Shown: positions 40,108 through 49,331 of the stretch, one piece after another
Layout: every line of letters begins with the position of its first letter
Numbering within the stretch: the stretch's first letter is position 1
Notes under the pieces: model-generated
Seen by the model: the letters and a program-made list of their open reading frames with translations, nothing else
Database searches by the model: none
Told to the model about the DNA's origin: nothing
Translations under genes and position numbers: made by a program
Assembly (NCBI RefSeq): GCF_019739195.1
Contig: NZ_JAHHDS010000003.1
Span: forward strand, 1,240,001 to 1,304,000
Length of the DNA stretch: 64,000 nt
From: Microcella sp.
GTDB taxonomy: Bacteria; Actinomycetota; Actinomycetes; Actinomycetales; Microbacteriaceae
Direction of reading: 5' to 3'

Positions 40108-40140
40108 CCAAGGCACCCGTGCCCTCCCGAGAGGTTCGCC

Positions 40141-41346
40141 GTGCTGACATCTTCATTGCTAGGCCCCTCTTCGACGAGCGTGCTGCGTCGGCTCGACGAA
40201 TTTGAGTTCGTGCAAGTCGTCGCCCTCGATCTCGACGACTACGAACAAATGCGGGCCGAGCAAGGTGAGGCCGAGCTCAGAGCCGTCGTCGACGCATTCG
40301 ATACCGTCGTCCGCTCGGTAGCGCACGCAGTCGCCGGTCCTAAAGCGGCAGTCGTCATTCCCATCGACCCCGACGCGTGGGTCGTCTCGTTCCATTCCCA
40401 TGACGCTCAAGAGTTGTCGCAGCTCGTCACGAGCTTCATCGAAGCGGTCGTTCCCGCCTCGACAGGTTCTTTGCTGACGGTCACGGCTGGCGTCGGCAAA
40501 GCTCGTTCGGGCGAAAGCAAGTTCGACATGAGTCTCAAGAGCGCCTTCCGCGCGATGGAGCGCAAGCTCGTCGAAGGGGGCAACTCGGTATATGAAGACC
40601 ACCCGGTGTTCTCCTCCGAAGCGGAGTTCGCCGCCTTGTCGCGAGCACGCGACCGATTCCAGAGCGAGTTGCTCGCGTGCATCAGAACCGCCGACGCCGA
40701 ACGCGCCGTACAAGCCGCAACTGGATGGATCGAGTTTGTGAGCGCCTCGTCGGGTAGCTCACCTGACCTCGTACGACAAGCGACGGTGGCCGCGATGATC
40801 TTCGTCGCCGACAATTCACTCGCCGCCGCTGACATCGGCGGTGAGGCCGAAGACCGCGTTCGCAAGAACCTTGAAGACTCGCGTCAGGCTTTCACCGAGC
40901 TAGGCATTTTGCTAGAGGCACACGATCTCTCGTATCTCACCTTGTGGCTGAGCTCATACTTGCGCCGCGTCATCTCGAAACACTCGAGTGACGAACGCTC
41001 ACCGCTCATGAACGCCGTCGAGACTTACCTGCGTCAGAATTACGCCTCTGCAGAGTTGCAGCTCTCGGACGTCGCGAAGGCCGTGCACGCAAGCCCGTTC
41101 TACATCAGCCACCTGTTTCAGCGAGAGATGCAGACGACCTTCCTCAAATACGTCACCAATCTTCGCACTGAGCACGGTCGACGACTGCTTGAGACGACCG
41201 ATCTGCCCATCGAGGTCATCGCACACGGTGTTGGCTACGGCTCAGCTCGTAGGTTCCGCGAGTTGTTCAAGAAGTCGACCGGCCTCTCGCCGCGGGAGTA
41301 TCGCGAGCGCATCGGTCGACCTGAACTCGACCTGCCCGAAGGGTGA
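40141..41346 (+). CDS. AraC-family regulator with degenerate GGDEF-like N-terminal domain
   Basis: 401 residues from the GTG at 40141, which has AGAGG about 6 bases upstream. Residues about 15-155 resemble a nucleotide-cyclase/GGDEF fold (VVALDLDDYEQMRAEQGEAEL, then SLLTVTAGVGKA and AFRAMERKLVEGGNSVY), but the GGDEF loop itself is replaced by PIDPDAWVV, so no cyclase activity is expected. A helical region follows. Residues about 300-395 are the AraC DNA-binding domain: LQLSDVAKAVHASPFYISHLFQ and the second helix-turn-helix ending in GYGSARRFRELFKKSTGLSP. It is the likely regulator of the island and converges on the operon end. Confidence 0.87.
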   Translation: MLTSSLLGPSSTSVLRRLDEFEFVQVVALDLDDYEQMRAEQGEAELRAVVDAFDTVVRSVAHAVAGPKAAVVIPIDPDAWVVSFHSHDAQELSQLVTSFIEAVVPASTGSLLTVTAGVGKARSGESKFDMSLKSAFRAMERKLVEGGNSVYEDHPVFSSEAEFAALSRARDRFQSELLACIRTADAERAVQAATGWIEFVSASSGSSPDLVRQATVAAMIFVADNSLAAADIGGEAEDRVRKNLEDSRQAFTELGILLEAHDLSYLTLWLSSYLRRVISKHSSDERSPLMNAVETYLRQNYASAELQLSDVAKAVHASPFYISHLFQREMQTTFLKYVTNLRTEHGRRLLETTDLPIEVIAHGVGYGSARRFRELFKKSTGLSPREYRERIGRPELDLPEG

Positions 41347-41381
41347 TGCCGGGGCGGCCACCGTCTTTCGCCCCGGCATCA
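41344..41381. terminator. Bidirectional stem-loop terminator of the catabolic operon
   Basis: TGATGCCGGGGC (41344-41355) pairs perfectly with GCCCCGGCATCA (41370-41381). It starts in the AraC stop codon and ends just before the FAH-family stop at 41383, so it can serve both converging genes. Confidence 0.75.
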
Positions 41382-41382
41382 G

Positions 41383-42240
41383 TCAGGAAGCGCGCAGCGC
41401 TTGATTGCGCAGAACGCCGATTCCCTGCACAGCCGCCGCCATGGTCTCGCCGTGCTCGACCGGCCCGATGCCCGAGGGCGTGCCGGTCGCGATAATGTCT
41501 CCCGGCTCGAGCGTCATGACTGACGACAGCAGTTCAATGAGGCGGCCAACGCCGAACACCATGTGCTTTGTGCTCGAGTCCTGCAACACGCGGTCGCCAA
41601 TGGACAGCGAGAGCGAGAGATTGCTGGGGTCGTCGATCGCGTCGGCAGTGGCGAGGTATGGCCCACAGGGCGAAAAGGTGTCGAACGCCTTAGTGAGATC
41701 CCACGGGTGGTTGCGATCCATCGCCTCGATTTGCAGGTCACGCGCCGTGATGTCGTTGACGATCGTGAAGCCTGCCACGTAATCGCGCCACTGCTCGGCC
41801 GTGACGTTGCGCGCCGAACGGCCGATGACGATTGCGAGCTCGACTTCGTAATCCACGCGCTTCGACTGGGGCGGCAACGCCACCGGGTGGTTGTGTGGCA
41901 CGAGCGACGACGGCGGCAAGAAGAACACGACCGGTTCGGTCGGTACTTCGAGGTTGCCTTCCGCCGCGTGGGCGGCATAGTTCAACGAGATGCCGATGAG
42001 CTTTTGAGGGTCTTGCACGGGCAGTTCGAAGTGCGCGTCGTCTTCGTGGGCAACGACATCGCCGGCGGCCTCTGCCTGTCGCACTCGCTCATCGAGCTGA
42101 GCACGAGGGACCGTGTTGAGAATGCTCACCAAATCGTTCTGGTCAGCAGCCACGGTGTCGGCGAGCGCCACCAGGTTTCCGTCGGCGATCCTGGCGACGG
42201 CAATGATGCCGGCGTCGGTGCGCACGCGAGCGAGTTGCAT
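41383..42240 (-). CDS. Fumarylacetoacetate hydrolase (FAH) family protein
   Basis: 285 residues from the ATG at 42240, with GGAAGGAAC upstream. Signature: LIGISLNYAAHAAEGN, VDYEVELAIVIGRSARNV with metal-binding Glu residues, YVAGFTIVNDITARDLQ and IIATGTPSGIG near the end. FAH enzymes cleave C-C bonds of 2,4-diketo or 2-keto acids. In non-phosphorylative L-rhamnose and L-fucose pathways an FAH enzyme splits 2,4-diketo-3-deoxy sugar acids. Here it is the last gene of the operon, next to an amidohydrolase (possible lactonase), which fits such a step. Specific substrate is inference. Confidence 0.85.
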   Translation of the reverse strand: MQLARVRTDAGIIAVARIADGNLVALADTVAADQNDLVSILNTVPRAQLDERVRQAEAAGDVVAHEDDAHFELPVQDPQKLIGISLNYAAHAAEGNLEVPTEPVVFFLPPSSLVPHNHPVALPPQSKRVDYEVELAIVIGRSARNVTAEQWRDYVAGFTIVNDITARDLQIEAMDRNHPWDLTKAFDTFSPCGPYLATADAIDDPSNLSLSLSIGDRVLQDSSTKHMVFGVGRLIELLSSVMTLEPGDIIATGTPSGIGPVEHGETMAAAVQGIGVLRNQALRAS

Positions 42241-42275
42241 GGTTGTTCCTTCCGTGGAGACGAGATTGGGGTGAG

Positions 42276-43823
42276 TCAGGTGGTCGGTGTCGGTGGTGTT
42301 GGGGAGAGAGCGAGCAGTCGAGCGGCATTGCCGACGAGCACGAGGTACTGGTCGTGCTGCGATAGATCGGCAGACTCGACACGGCCGCGGCTGTAGCGCG
42401 GGTCGATGAGGCACGAGTCGGTGCCGAAGAGCACTCGCTCGGCACCGAGCTCTCGCACGAGGGTCGACAACCACCGGCCGGTCAACCACGAGCCGCAGAT
42501 CTCTGCCATGAGATTAGGGTGTCGCTGCGCGACATCGATCGTGGCGCGAAAGCCGTCGGTGTTGGCGCCCGAGTGCCCGATGACCAAGCGTAGATCGGGG
42601 AACCGTTCTGCGACCGCACCGAATCGAGACGGATCGCTCCAGGGACTTCCTCCGAAGCCGTGCGAGAGCACGGGAGTGTTCGTCTCGACGGCAAGCTGCC
42701 AGATCCACCCATATCGTTCATCGTCGATTGGGCAGAGGTGAGTGTCGGGGTGCACTTTGATACCGCGCACGACGGGATCGGCGAGCTGGTCTCGCAGCAC
42801 CTCGGCGTGGTCGGTAAAGTGGGGGTTAGCCACGAGATGCACCGAGAGCGCTTCGGGATGCTGCCGTGCGGCGGCGATCGCTCGCTCGTTGCCGTGGCGA
42901 GCATCCACCCAGATGCCCTCGAGGTGCGAGATCACGCTGTGCACGATGCCGACGCGGGCGGCAGAATGCAGCACTGCCTCGTGAGTTATCGCGGGCATCC
43001 AACTCGAGGGCCAGGCTCCAATGTGGGCGTGGAAATCGATAGCTGGCGCCAGGTGCGTCGGAGCGCTCGGCACCGTGGAGTTGACGTCGTCAAGTCCGAG
43101 CAATCGCGCGGCCGTGTCGCCACCGACCAGTCGGCGTTCGTCGTCGCTGAGGTCAGAGTGCTCGAGCACGAACCACGGTGCACGGTGGTCTTTCGCCGGG
43201 GCTCCCGTTGCCATGACCACACGGTCGGCACCGTACCGTCGCACAAACCGCTCGATGCCATCGCTGCAAGCGAGGTACGAGAGATCGACGTGCACGCGCG
43301 GGTGAGCATCCATGACGGCGAAGGCCTGTCGAATCGTGCGATAGCCGAGACCAGTGACGATGACGTCGACGTCGGGTGCGCGCGAGCAGAGCTGATCGAT
43401 CGAGTTCCAATCGGTGTCGTCGAGCTCGATGAGAACGGGTAGCCCAGTTGCGCTCAGCAGCGCAGGCAGGCCGTCGGATTCGCGACCTGTCAGTGACCAA
43501 CCGTGTCGCCCAGGGCTCAACCAGAACGCTCGAGCACCCGCAGCGGCCAGATCACCTCCGAGGTCGGAGAGCTCTGCTGTGGCCCCCCAGTGTTCCGGGG
43601 TCAGCACAAACGAGGGCAGAACGCGAGGATGCTCTGCCGCAAGTGCCACGATGGCCGCGTTACCCTCGGGCGCGTTGTACAGCACGGAGGTGCTCGACCG
43701 AGCTACGACGACGTCGGCTTTCACGGCATCGAGATAGAGATCGACGTCGGCCGTCGACCACGCAGCGTGGTCGTCGGTCGGCCAGGCTCCGAGCGTGACC
43801 CACAAGTCGATGCGCAGGCTCAT
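42276..43823 (-). CDS. Tandem-duplicated amidohydrolase (amidohydrolase_2 family)
   Basis: 515 residues from the ATG at 43823. It holds two amidohydrolase-2 TIM-barrel halves. The C-terminal half (from about residue 262) has the full motif set: IDFHAHIGAW with HAH at 265-267, VKVHPDTHL-like RGIKVHPDTHLCP, LSHGFGG, LVIGHSGANTDGF and LFGTDSCLIDPRYSRG. The N-terminal half starts in the same way (MSLRIDLWVTLGAWPTDD) but lacks HxH and has VVMATGAPA where the catalytic Asp should be, so it is probably inactive. Single-domain relatives include lactonases (rhamnono- or fuconolactone) and decarboxylases. Its start overlaps the upstream stop (ATGA). Confidence 0.82.
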   Translation of the reverse strand: MSLRIDLWVTLGAWPTDDHAAWSTADVDLYLDAVKADVVVARSSTSVLYNAPEGNAAIVALAAEHPRVLPSFVLTPEHWGATAELSDLGGDLAAAGARAFWLSPGRHGWSLTGRESDGLPALLSATGLPVLIELDDTDWNSIDQLCSRAPDVDVIVTGLGYRTIRQAFAVMDAHPRVHVDLSYLACSDGIERFVRRYGADRVVMATGAPAKDHRAPWFVLEHSDLSDDERRLVGGDTAARLLGLDDVNSTVPSAPTHLAPAIDFHAHIGAWPSSWMPAITHEAVLHSAARVGIVHSVISHLEGIWVDARHGNERAIAAARQHPEALSVHLVANPHFTDHAEVLRDQLADPVVRGIKVHPDTHLCPIDDERYGWIWQLAVETNTPVLSHGFGGSPWSDPSRFGAVAERFPDLRLVIGHSGANTDGFRATIDVAQRHPNLMAEICGSWLTGRWLSTLVRELGAERVLFGTDSCLIDPRYSRGRVESADLSQHDQYLVLVGNAARLLALSPTPPTPTT

Positions 43824-46066
43824 GACGCACCCCCCGCCATGTCCCCGAGCAGGCCGGCGCGGCGGGCGCGCTCGAGGAAGGGCAAGTGCCCGCGCCACTC
43901 GGCGATGTCGTTACTGAGAGCCGGGCCCGAACCGCGCGGACGATACCAGCGGTCGCCGCCATCGAGTCCCGCGCGTAGGTAGTCGTCGTCAGCATCGTGA
44001 TCCCACGCCAGCGCGAGAGCTTCTCTGATGAGGGCTGACCGGTTGGCCCAGCGGTAGTCGAATCGACCGAGAAACACGAAGGTGCCGTCGGGATTACGGC
44101 CGGTCGTGATGAGCGCACGCGCACCGGCGATTGCTCCGTCGCGCGCTACGGCGTCGCCGGTCACTTCGGCGCCGCGCAACAGCCCCGAGATGAGAACCGC
44201 GTTCTGCCACGCGCAGTAATCGCGCAAGTGACCAAGCCGCATGAGCCACCGGCCGTCGGCCGACTGGGCGCTGAGGGCCAGTTCGCTGATGTCGCGAATC
44301 GCGGCGATGACGCGTGGTTCGTGATCGAGTCGTGCGAGTGCGGAGAGAGCGAGCAACGGCCACCCTGCGTTGCGTGGGCCCGGTTGCGGTCTGGTCCAGC
44401 CGAGTTCGTGCAGACGCAGGATGCACTCGCCGACCCCGCGCGCGGCCTCGAGGTAACGCTCGTCTCCCGTGAGCTGGCCCAACAGCACGAGACCCTCTGT
44501 CCACATGTGGCCCGTATCGATGCTTGTGAGCACCTGCCCGTTCACGGTGTGGGCGGCTACACGGTGCACGTGTGCGCGACCGTGGGCGCGCAAGCCCCCG
44601 ACCTCGGCAGCAAACTGCGAGCTGCTGTGAATGCGATCGATGTCGATGAGGTGATCGGCGTAGGCCTTGGCCGACTCGAAGTAGGCGCGCTCGCCCGAGC
44701 GCAGGTACTGCAGCACGAGAGCGAGCAGAGCGTCGTGCTCATTATTGGCGCTGTATCCGGTGCGCGGCCCCGTGGTGATTCCTTGCACACCGTCGCCGTA
44801 GTCATGGAATCCGAGCGACTGACCTGACTGGTACCAGCTGAATAGTTCTTCGCGAATGTGCGATTCGAGCATCGGGCGCGCGGCGGCGTCGAGAGCGAGC
44901 ACCTCGTAGACGTCAAATCGACGTGCGGCAAGGCCGGGGTGGGGCACAAGCGGCATGTCGAGCCGCTCTCCCGCCGTCGAGTCGATGCCGGCGGTCACCG
45001 AGACAGTCATGGTCTTCGCCGACCCCTCGGTCATGATGAGCGGTGCCGCGCTTTCAGGCCAGAACGCGACGGTCACGCCTTCGTGGTCGACGCGGATCTC
45101 GCCGGGATGATTCTCGGTGAAGCGCTGCACCGCCACCGTGATGGGGTGTTCAGAATGCGCAGAAACCCAATTGGTCGGCGTGATGCCCTGCAGCTCTGAC
45201 CATTCCCACGAAGACCAGTAGTCATCGGCACCCGCGAACTGCCAGGCGGTGCCTCCTTCGAGTTGGGCGACGGCAAACACTCCGCGAGCGTGCCCGACCC
45301 CGTTCGCGCGAATCGTGGCAGGAACCTGACCGCGATACACAGCATCGAAAGCACCGCAGGTGAGCTCCGAAACCGGCTCGCCTTGTACCTGCAAAGCCCA
45401 GTGCGTTAGCTCTGCGTCATCGCTCGAGCCCGACGCATTGATGAGTTGCAGCTGCACCGTCGCGGTCGACTGGCTCGCCGCCGCAGAGATCTTCGCGCGG
45501 AATCGCCAGCCCGTCGGCCTCTGTGACTCGTCGACAAAGTCACCCGAGATGGTGAGCTCGGCGAGAAGAGGCCCCTCGTGGTGCACCACGACCGTGGAGG
45601 GATCAACGAGAGCCCACGCGCTCGAGCCGTCGGGCATCCCGATCGACGACGACACCGTGCGTCGGCCGACCTCGGAGCCCTCGATGACCAGTAGCGAGTC
45701 GCCCGTCGACACACTGAACTGCGGGTGATGAAGAACGACCTTCTCTGTCAACGCCGTCGTCGAGACAGCGGCACCGTGGTCGGGAGCCGTCGCAGAGTCG
45801 AGCGCTGTGACGGAGATAGCGGTGGCACCGCGAGCACCCACCGACACCGGCACGGCGATGACGGCCTCACGAATCCAGCCGTCGCTGTCGCGACTCGCTG
45901 CCAACGGCTGCACAGGCAATGGCGCGCCGTCAGCGGTGGCGGCCGCGAAAGCTGAGAGCTCGCGCGCGACTGCAGTCGCGACGGGGAAGGTGAGTCGAAC
46001 GAGCTCGTGAGCACGAGCAAGCCCGATCTCCTCCACGACGCTGAAGTCGGCGACGAACGATGTCAT
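43820..46066 (-). CDS. PcRGLX/YetA-like glycan lyase-type enzyme
   Basis: 748 residues from the ATG at 46066, which overlaps the permease stop (ATGA). The N-terminal 400 residues are a beta-rich RIFT-barrel-type domain (ELVRLTFPVATAVARELSAF at the start). The C-terminal half is an (alpha/alpha) toroid: GYSANNEHDALLALVLQYLR, AYFESAKAYADHLIDID and HMWTEGLVLLGQLTGDERYLE are the pattern of exo-rhamnogalacturonan lyase PcRGLX (PL26) and B. subtilis YetA. There is no signal peptide, so it would act in the cytoplasm on imported oligosaccharides. A glycoside hydrolase of the same fold cannot be excluded. Confidence 0.6.
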   Translation of the reverse strand: MTSFVADFSVVEEIGLARAHELVRLTFPVATAVARELSAFAAATADGAPLPVQPLAASRDSDGWIREAVIAVPVSVGARGATAISVTALDSATAPDHGAAVSTTALTEKVVLHHPQFSVSTGDSLLVIEGSEVGRRTVSSSIGMPDGSSAWALVDPSTVVVHHEGPLLAELTISGDFVDESQRPTGWRFRAKISAAASQSTATVQLQLINASGSSDDAELTHWALQVQGEPVSELTCGAFDAVYRGQVPATIRANGVGHARGVFAVAQLEGGTAWQFAGADDYWSSWEWSELQGITPTNWVSAHSEHPITVAVQRFTENHPGEIRVDHEGVTVAFWPESAAPLIMTEGSAKTMTVSVTAGIDSTAGERLDMPLVPHPGLAARRFDVYEVLALDAAARPMLESHIREELFSWYQSGQSLGFHDYGDGVQGITTGPRTGYSANNEHDALLALVLQYLRSGERAYFESAKAYADHLIDIDRIHSSSQFAAEVGGLRAHGRAHVHRVAAHTVNGQVLTSIDTGHMWTEGLVLLGQLTGDERYLEAARGVGECILRLHELGWTRPQPGPRNAGWPLLALSALARLDHEPRVIAAIRDISELALSAQSADGRWLMRLGHLRDYCAWQNAVLISGLLRGAEVTGDAVARDGAIAGARALITTGRNPDGTFVFLGRFDYRWANRSALIREALALAWDHDADDDYLRAGLDGGDRWYRPRGSGPALSNDIAEWRGHLPFLERARRAGLLGDMAGGAS

Positions 46067-46965
46067 CCCTTGATGCCCCCGATCGCGACGCCCTTCGCGA
46101 TGCGCTCTTGCAAGATCGAGAAGAGGATGAGCATCGGGATCATCGTGATGACGAGGCCGGCGAAGAGCTGCACCCACATCGCGCTATAGGTGGCGTTGAC
46201 CGAGAGACCGAGAATACCTACCGGAATGGTCCACGCCGAGGGGTCAGAGAGCAACACGAGCGCAAAGAAGAACTCGTTCCAGATTGTCAGCGTGTTGAGC
46301 AGAGCGACACTCGCGAGTGCCGGAACCATCTGCGGCACGACCACCGAGAAGAATGTACGGAACGAGCTGGCTCCGTCGAGCGCCGCGGCCTCTTCGAGTT
46401 CCATAGGCAACGACGAGAAGAAGCTCGTCAACAAGTAGACGCTGAATGGAATCTGGATCGCGATGTACACGAGGATGAGGCCGTTGAGTGAGCCGAGAAG
46501 GCCGAGGTTTCCTAGGAGTGCGTAGAGCGGGATGATGACGAGGAACGGCGGCATCATGAGCCCGAAGAGGAAGACGAGTCGCGTGAGCTCGCGGCCGCGG
46601 AACGAGATGGTCGCGAGAACGTACGCGGCCATGGCCGCGATGATGAGACTCACCGTCACGCTCACCGCCGTCACGTAGAAGCTATTCACGAAGAACTGGC
46701 CGATCTTGGCGCCGTTCCACGCGTCGGCAAAGTTGCTGAACTGCGGCTCGCTCGGGGGCTGCCACGGGCTCGTGGAGAAGAACTCTGGGTTGGTCTTAAG
46801 CGAGACCATCACCGTCCACGCGAACGCCGCAGCCGACGTCAAGCAGTACATCACCAGCACGAGGTGCAGGCCGATGCGACCGCCGGTCGTGCGAGCAGGC
46901 TTGCGGCGCACCGGTCGCTGGCGAGCGATGAAGTCGGCGGTGGCGAGGGGGCTGTTGGTCGACAT
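46063..46965 (-). CDS. Carbohydrate ABC transporter permease (MalG/CUT1 type)
   Basis: 300 residues with six predicted membrane helices. The ATPase-docking loop is EEAAALDGASSFRTFFSVVVP, the EAA motif of CUT1 permeases. It is the second permease of the importer; its ATG shares one base with the upstream permease stop and its own stop overlaps the next start, so the operon is tightly coupled. Substrate is expected to be an oligosaccharide or sugar acid. Confidence 0.93.
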   Translation of the reverse strand: MSTNSPLATADFIARQRPVRRKPARTTGGRIGLHLVLVMYCLTSAAAFAWTVMVSLKTNPEFFSTSPWQPPSEPQFSNFADAWNGAKIGQFFVNSFYVTAVSVTVSLIIAAMAAYVLATISFRGRELTRLVFLFGLMMPPFLVIIPLYALLGNLGLLGSLNGLILVYIAIQIPFSVYLLTSFFSSLPMELEEAAALDGASSFRTFFSVVVPQMVPALASVALLNTLTIWNEFFFALVLLSDPSAWTIPVGILGLSVNATYSAMWVQLFAGLVITMIPMLILFSILQERIAKGVAIGGIKG

Positions 46966-47870
46966 CAGTAGGTGGTCCTCTCTCGACGCGTCAGCCGTTG
47001 CGAGACGAGCGTCAGCACGAGGATCGTCAGGAACAGTGCGACGGCGATCGCACCCGCGTAGCCAAACTCGCGTGAGCCAAAGGCAACGCGGTACAGGTAG
47101 GTGCCGACCACTTCAGTGGCACCGAGCGGACCGCCGTTCGTGAGGGCGATGACGAAAGTGAAGGTCTGGAAGGCCTGAATCACCCAGAGGATGAGCAGCG
47201 TGCGAGTGACCTCCCAAATGAGCGGCCAGACGATGTGCCAAAAGACTTGCCACGCCGAGGCACCGTCGAGGCGCGCGGCCTCTTTCACGTCTTCGGGAAC
47301 TCGGGCATACGCGGCCGAGAAGTAGAGCATCCAGATGCCGACGCCATGCCAGATCGAGACGAGCACCACCATGAGCATCGCGGTCTGCGGCCTGCCGAGC
47401 ACTTCGAAGCCCGCAAGATCGTCGAGGCCCACGAACCTCAGTAATTCAGGGATCGCCCCGAAGGTGGGGTCGACGAGAAACTTCCACATGAGGGCGGCAG
47501 TGGTGACCGAGAGCGCGATAGGCGCGAGGATCATGAAGCGGTAGACGCCGCCGAAGCGGATGCGCTGGGTCACGTAGCCCAGGAACATCGCGACGGGAAA
47601 CAGGATGAGCGCGCCGAGCACCGTGAACAGCACTGTGTTGCCGACGCTGCGCATGAAGAGACCGTCGTCGCCGAGTCGCAGATAGTTGGCCGGGCCGACC
47701 CACTCGGGTGCCGTAACTCCGTTCCAGTCGAGCGCTGAAACGACGAAGGTCGTGGCGGCAGGGTAAAGCGTGAAGGTTCCGTAGACGAGCAGAGCGGGAA
47801 GCAGGAACGGCAGGATCAGTTTGCGTCGCTGGCGCTCCAGCAAGCTGTACTTGCTGGGTTTCTTCGTCAT
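46965..47870 (-). CDS. Carbohydrate ABC transporter permease (MalF/CUT1 type)
   Basis: 301 residues with six membrane helices; the N-terminus reads LLERQRRKLILPFLLPALLVYG. The EAA loop is KEAARLDGASAWQVFWHIVWP. It pairs with the downstream MalG-type permease and with the binding lipoprotein encoded upstream. No ATPase gene is in the cluster; actinobacterial CUT1 importers usually share a general ATPase of the MsiK type encoded elsewhere. Confidence 0.93.
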   Translation of the reverse strand: MTKKPSKYSLLERQRRKLILPFLLPALLVYGTFTLYPAATTFVVSALDWNGVTAPEWVGPANYLRLGDDGLFMRSVGNTVLFTVLGALILFPVAMFLGYVTQRIRFGGVYRFMILAPIALSVTTAALMWKFLVDPTFGAIPELLRFVGLDDLAGFEVLGRPQTAMLMVVLVSIWHGVGIWMLYFSAAYARVPEDVKEAARLDGASAWQVFWHIVWPLIWEVTRTLLILWVIQAFQTFTFVIALTNGGPLGATEVVGTYLYRVAFGSREFGYAGAIAVALFLTILVLTLVSQRLTRRERTTY

Positions 47871-47907
47871 GCTCTCCGGTCTCCTCGTCAGCGTCTCGTC
47901 GGGGTGC

Positions 47908-47942
47908 TGCCGGCCCGGCCCCCAGGGCGGGCCGGGCCGGCA
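47908..47942 (-). other. Stable stem-loop between binding-protein gene and permease genes
   Basis: Perfect 14-bp stem (47908-47921 with 47929-47942), all G/C-rich, with a 7-base loop. It starts 10 bases after the stop of the binding-protein gene and ends 38 bases before the first permease. Such structures usually protect the upstream mRNA or partly stop transcription, so that more binding protein than permease is made. Confidence 0.7.
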
Positions 47943-47951
47943 GGTCTGGTG

Positions 47952-49286
47952 CTAGCCGTTCGCGGCCAGGAGCCTCTCTGACATCTCGGCGAGCATCTGC
48001 TCGCCGCTGATCTCATTGAAGAAGAGCTTGGCGATCGGCTCTTGGTACGCCGCCTGTACTTCAGGGGTGTCACCGAAGATGCCCATGTACGAGGGGGCGA
48101 ACGTCGCTCCCTCCTCGAGCGCTGCTGTCACGCTTTCGAAGCCTTCCGGCGCGGGCACACCGCTGTATGCCGAGATCGACTTGGCGGTTTCGACCATGGC
48201 GATCTGGTTCTCCTTGTCGGCGAGGAACTGGAGGAAAGCGACGCCTGCCTCCGGGTTCTCCGACTCGGCGGCGACGACGTAAGTGTTCACGAAGCCGAAG
48301 ATGCCAGAACTGTCGACTGCCGCGCCATCAACGGCGGGGAAGGGGAAGGTGCCCACTTCGAAGCCTTCAGGAATCGAGTCGGCCATCTCACCAAGCAACC
48401 ACGAGCCCATGAGGATCATCGCGGCGTTGCCCTGGAAGAAGTTGACCTGCGCCGACGTGAAGTCGATGCCTCGGAAGCCGTCGACGAAGTTGCCCTCTTG
48501 CGTGAGGTCTTCGAGGGCTGCTGCTGCCTCAGCCGCACCCGGCAGCGTGGCCAGTTCGACATCGCCGTTCATGGCGGCGCGTACGTTGTCGTAGCCGATG
48601 TGACGCAGGGCCAAGTAGTCCCAATACATCTGCATGTAGGCGAGGAACGTGCCTGTTACGGTAAACGGCGTCTGACCGGCCTCGCGCAGAGTGTCGGCAG
48701 CGGTGACGAGTTCATCGATCGTTTGTGGAACCTCGATGCCGTACTCCTCGAAGATCGCCTCGTTGTAGAAGAACTGCAGCGTGGTCACCGACTCGGGAGC
48801 ACCGTACACGTTGCCGTCAGCCGGCACAGTGAGCAGAGGCAGCACGCCCGGCAGCACGGCGTCTTGCCACGTCGAACCGTACGACGGTAGCTCTTGAGCC
48901 ATGGCGTCAGACAGTGAGAGCACCTGCCCGGCCTCGACGTAGGCTCCACCGGTTTCGGTGTTTGCCTCAAGGAATCCGAGGTTGACCTCGGGCGGGTCGC
49001 CCGCCGTCCACCTTGCTTGGATCTGCGGAACGTCTTGACCGCCACCGAAGGTCAGGGTGGTGGTGACGCCGGGGTTGAGCTCTTCGAACTCTGCCGCGAG
49101 GCCGGCAATGCGGTCGTATTCAGAGGTGCCCTCGGGGTAGAAGCTGACAATCTCCACGTTGCCACTGAGTTCTTCGCCGGTCGAGCCAGATGGTTCGTCT
49201 GGCCCGCCGCCGAAGACACAGCCGGATAGAACCAGTAGTGCGGCCACGCTCACAGCAATTGCGCCGTGCTTAGAAGGTCTAAACAC
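47952..49286 (-). CDS. Extracellular sugar-binding lipoprotein (family 1 SBP)
   Basis: 444 residues from the GTG at 49286: AAAGGAGA lies directly upstream, inside the codons that follow an earlier ATG (49307), so that ATG cannot be the start. The signal ends in LLVLSGC with Cys23 as the lipid anchor. The mature part has the CUT1 binding-protein layout: FEELNPGVTTTLTF, GDPPEVNLGF, YGAPESVTTLQFFYNEAIFEEYGIEVPQT and a late AGVAFLQFLADKENQ. It presents substrate to the two permeases encoded next. It follows the oxidoreductase gene by 45 bp. Confidence 0.93.
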   Translation of the reverse strand: MFRPSKHGAIAVSVAALLVLSGCVFGGGPDEPSGSTGEELSGNVEIVSFYPEGTSEYDRIAGLAAEFEELNPGVTTTLTFGGGQDVPQIQARWTAGDPPEVNLGFLEANTETGGAYVEAGQVLSLSDAMAQELPSYGSTWQDAVLPGVLPLLTVPADGNVYGAPESVTTLQFFYNEAIFEEYGIEVPQTIDELVTAADTLREAGQTPFTVTGTFLAYMQMYWDYLALRHIGYDNVRAAMNGDVELATLPGAAEAAAALEDLTQEGNFVDGFRGIDFTSAQVNFFQGNAAMILMGSWLLGEMADSIPEGFEVGTFPFPAVDGAAVDSSGIFGFVNTYVVAAESENPEAGVAFLQFLADKENQIAMVETAKSISAYSGVPAPEGFESVTAALEEGATFAPSYMGIFGDTPEVQAAYQEPIAKLFFNEISGEQMLAEMSERLLAANG

Positions 49287-49331
49287 CGGTGTCTCCTTTC
49301 GATGCAATACGGGATAGATGTGCCCTGGTCT

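Noticed and set aside
49287-49307. ATG at 49307 as start of the sugar-binding lipoprotein
   Set aside because: The ribosome site AAAGGAGA falls inside the codons after this ATG, so translation must start at the GTG at 49286.
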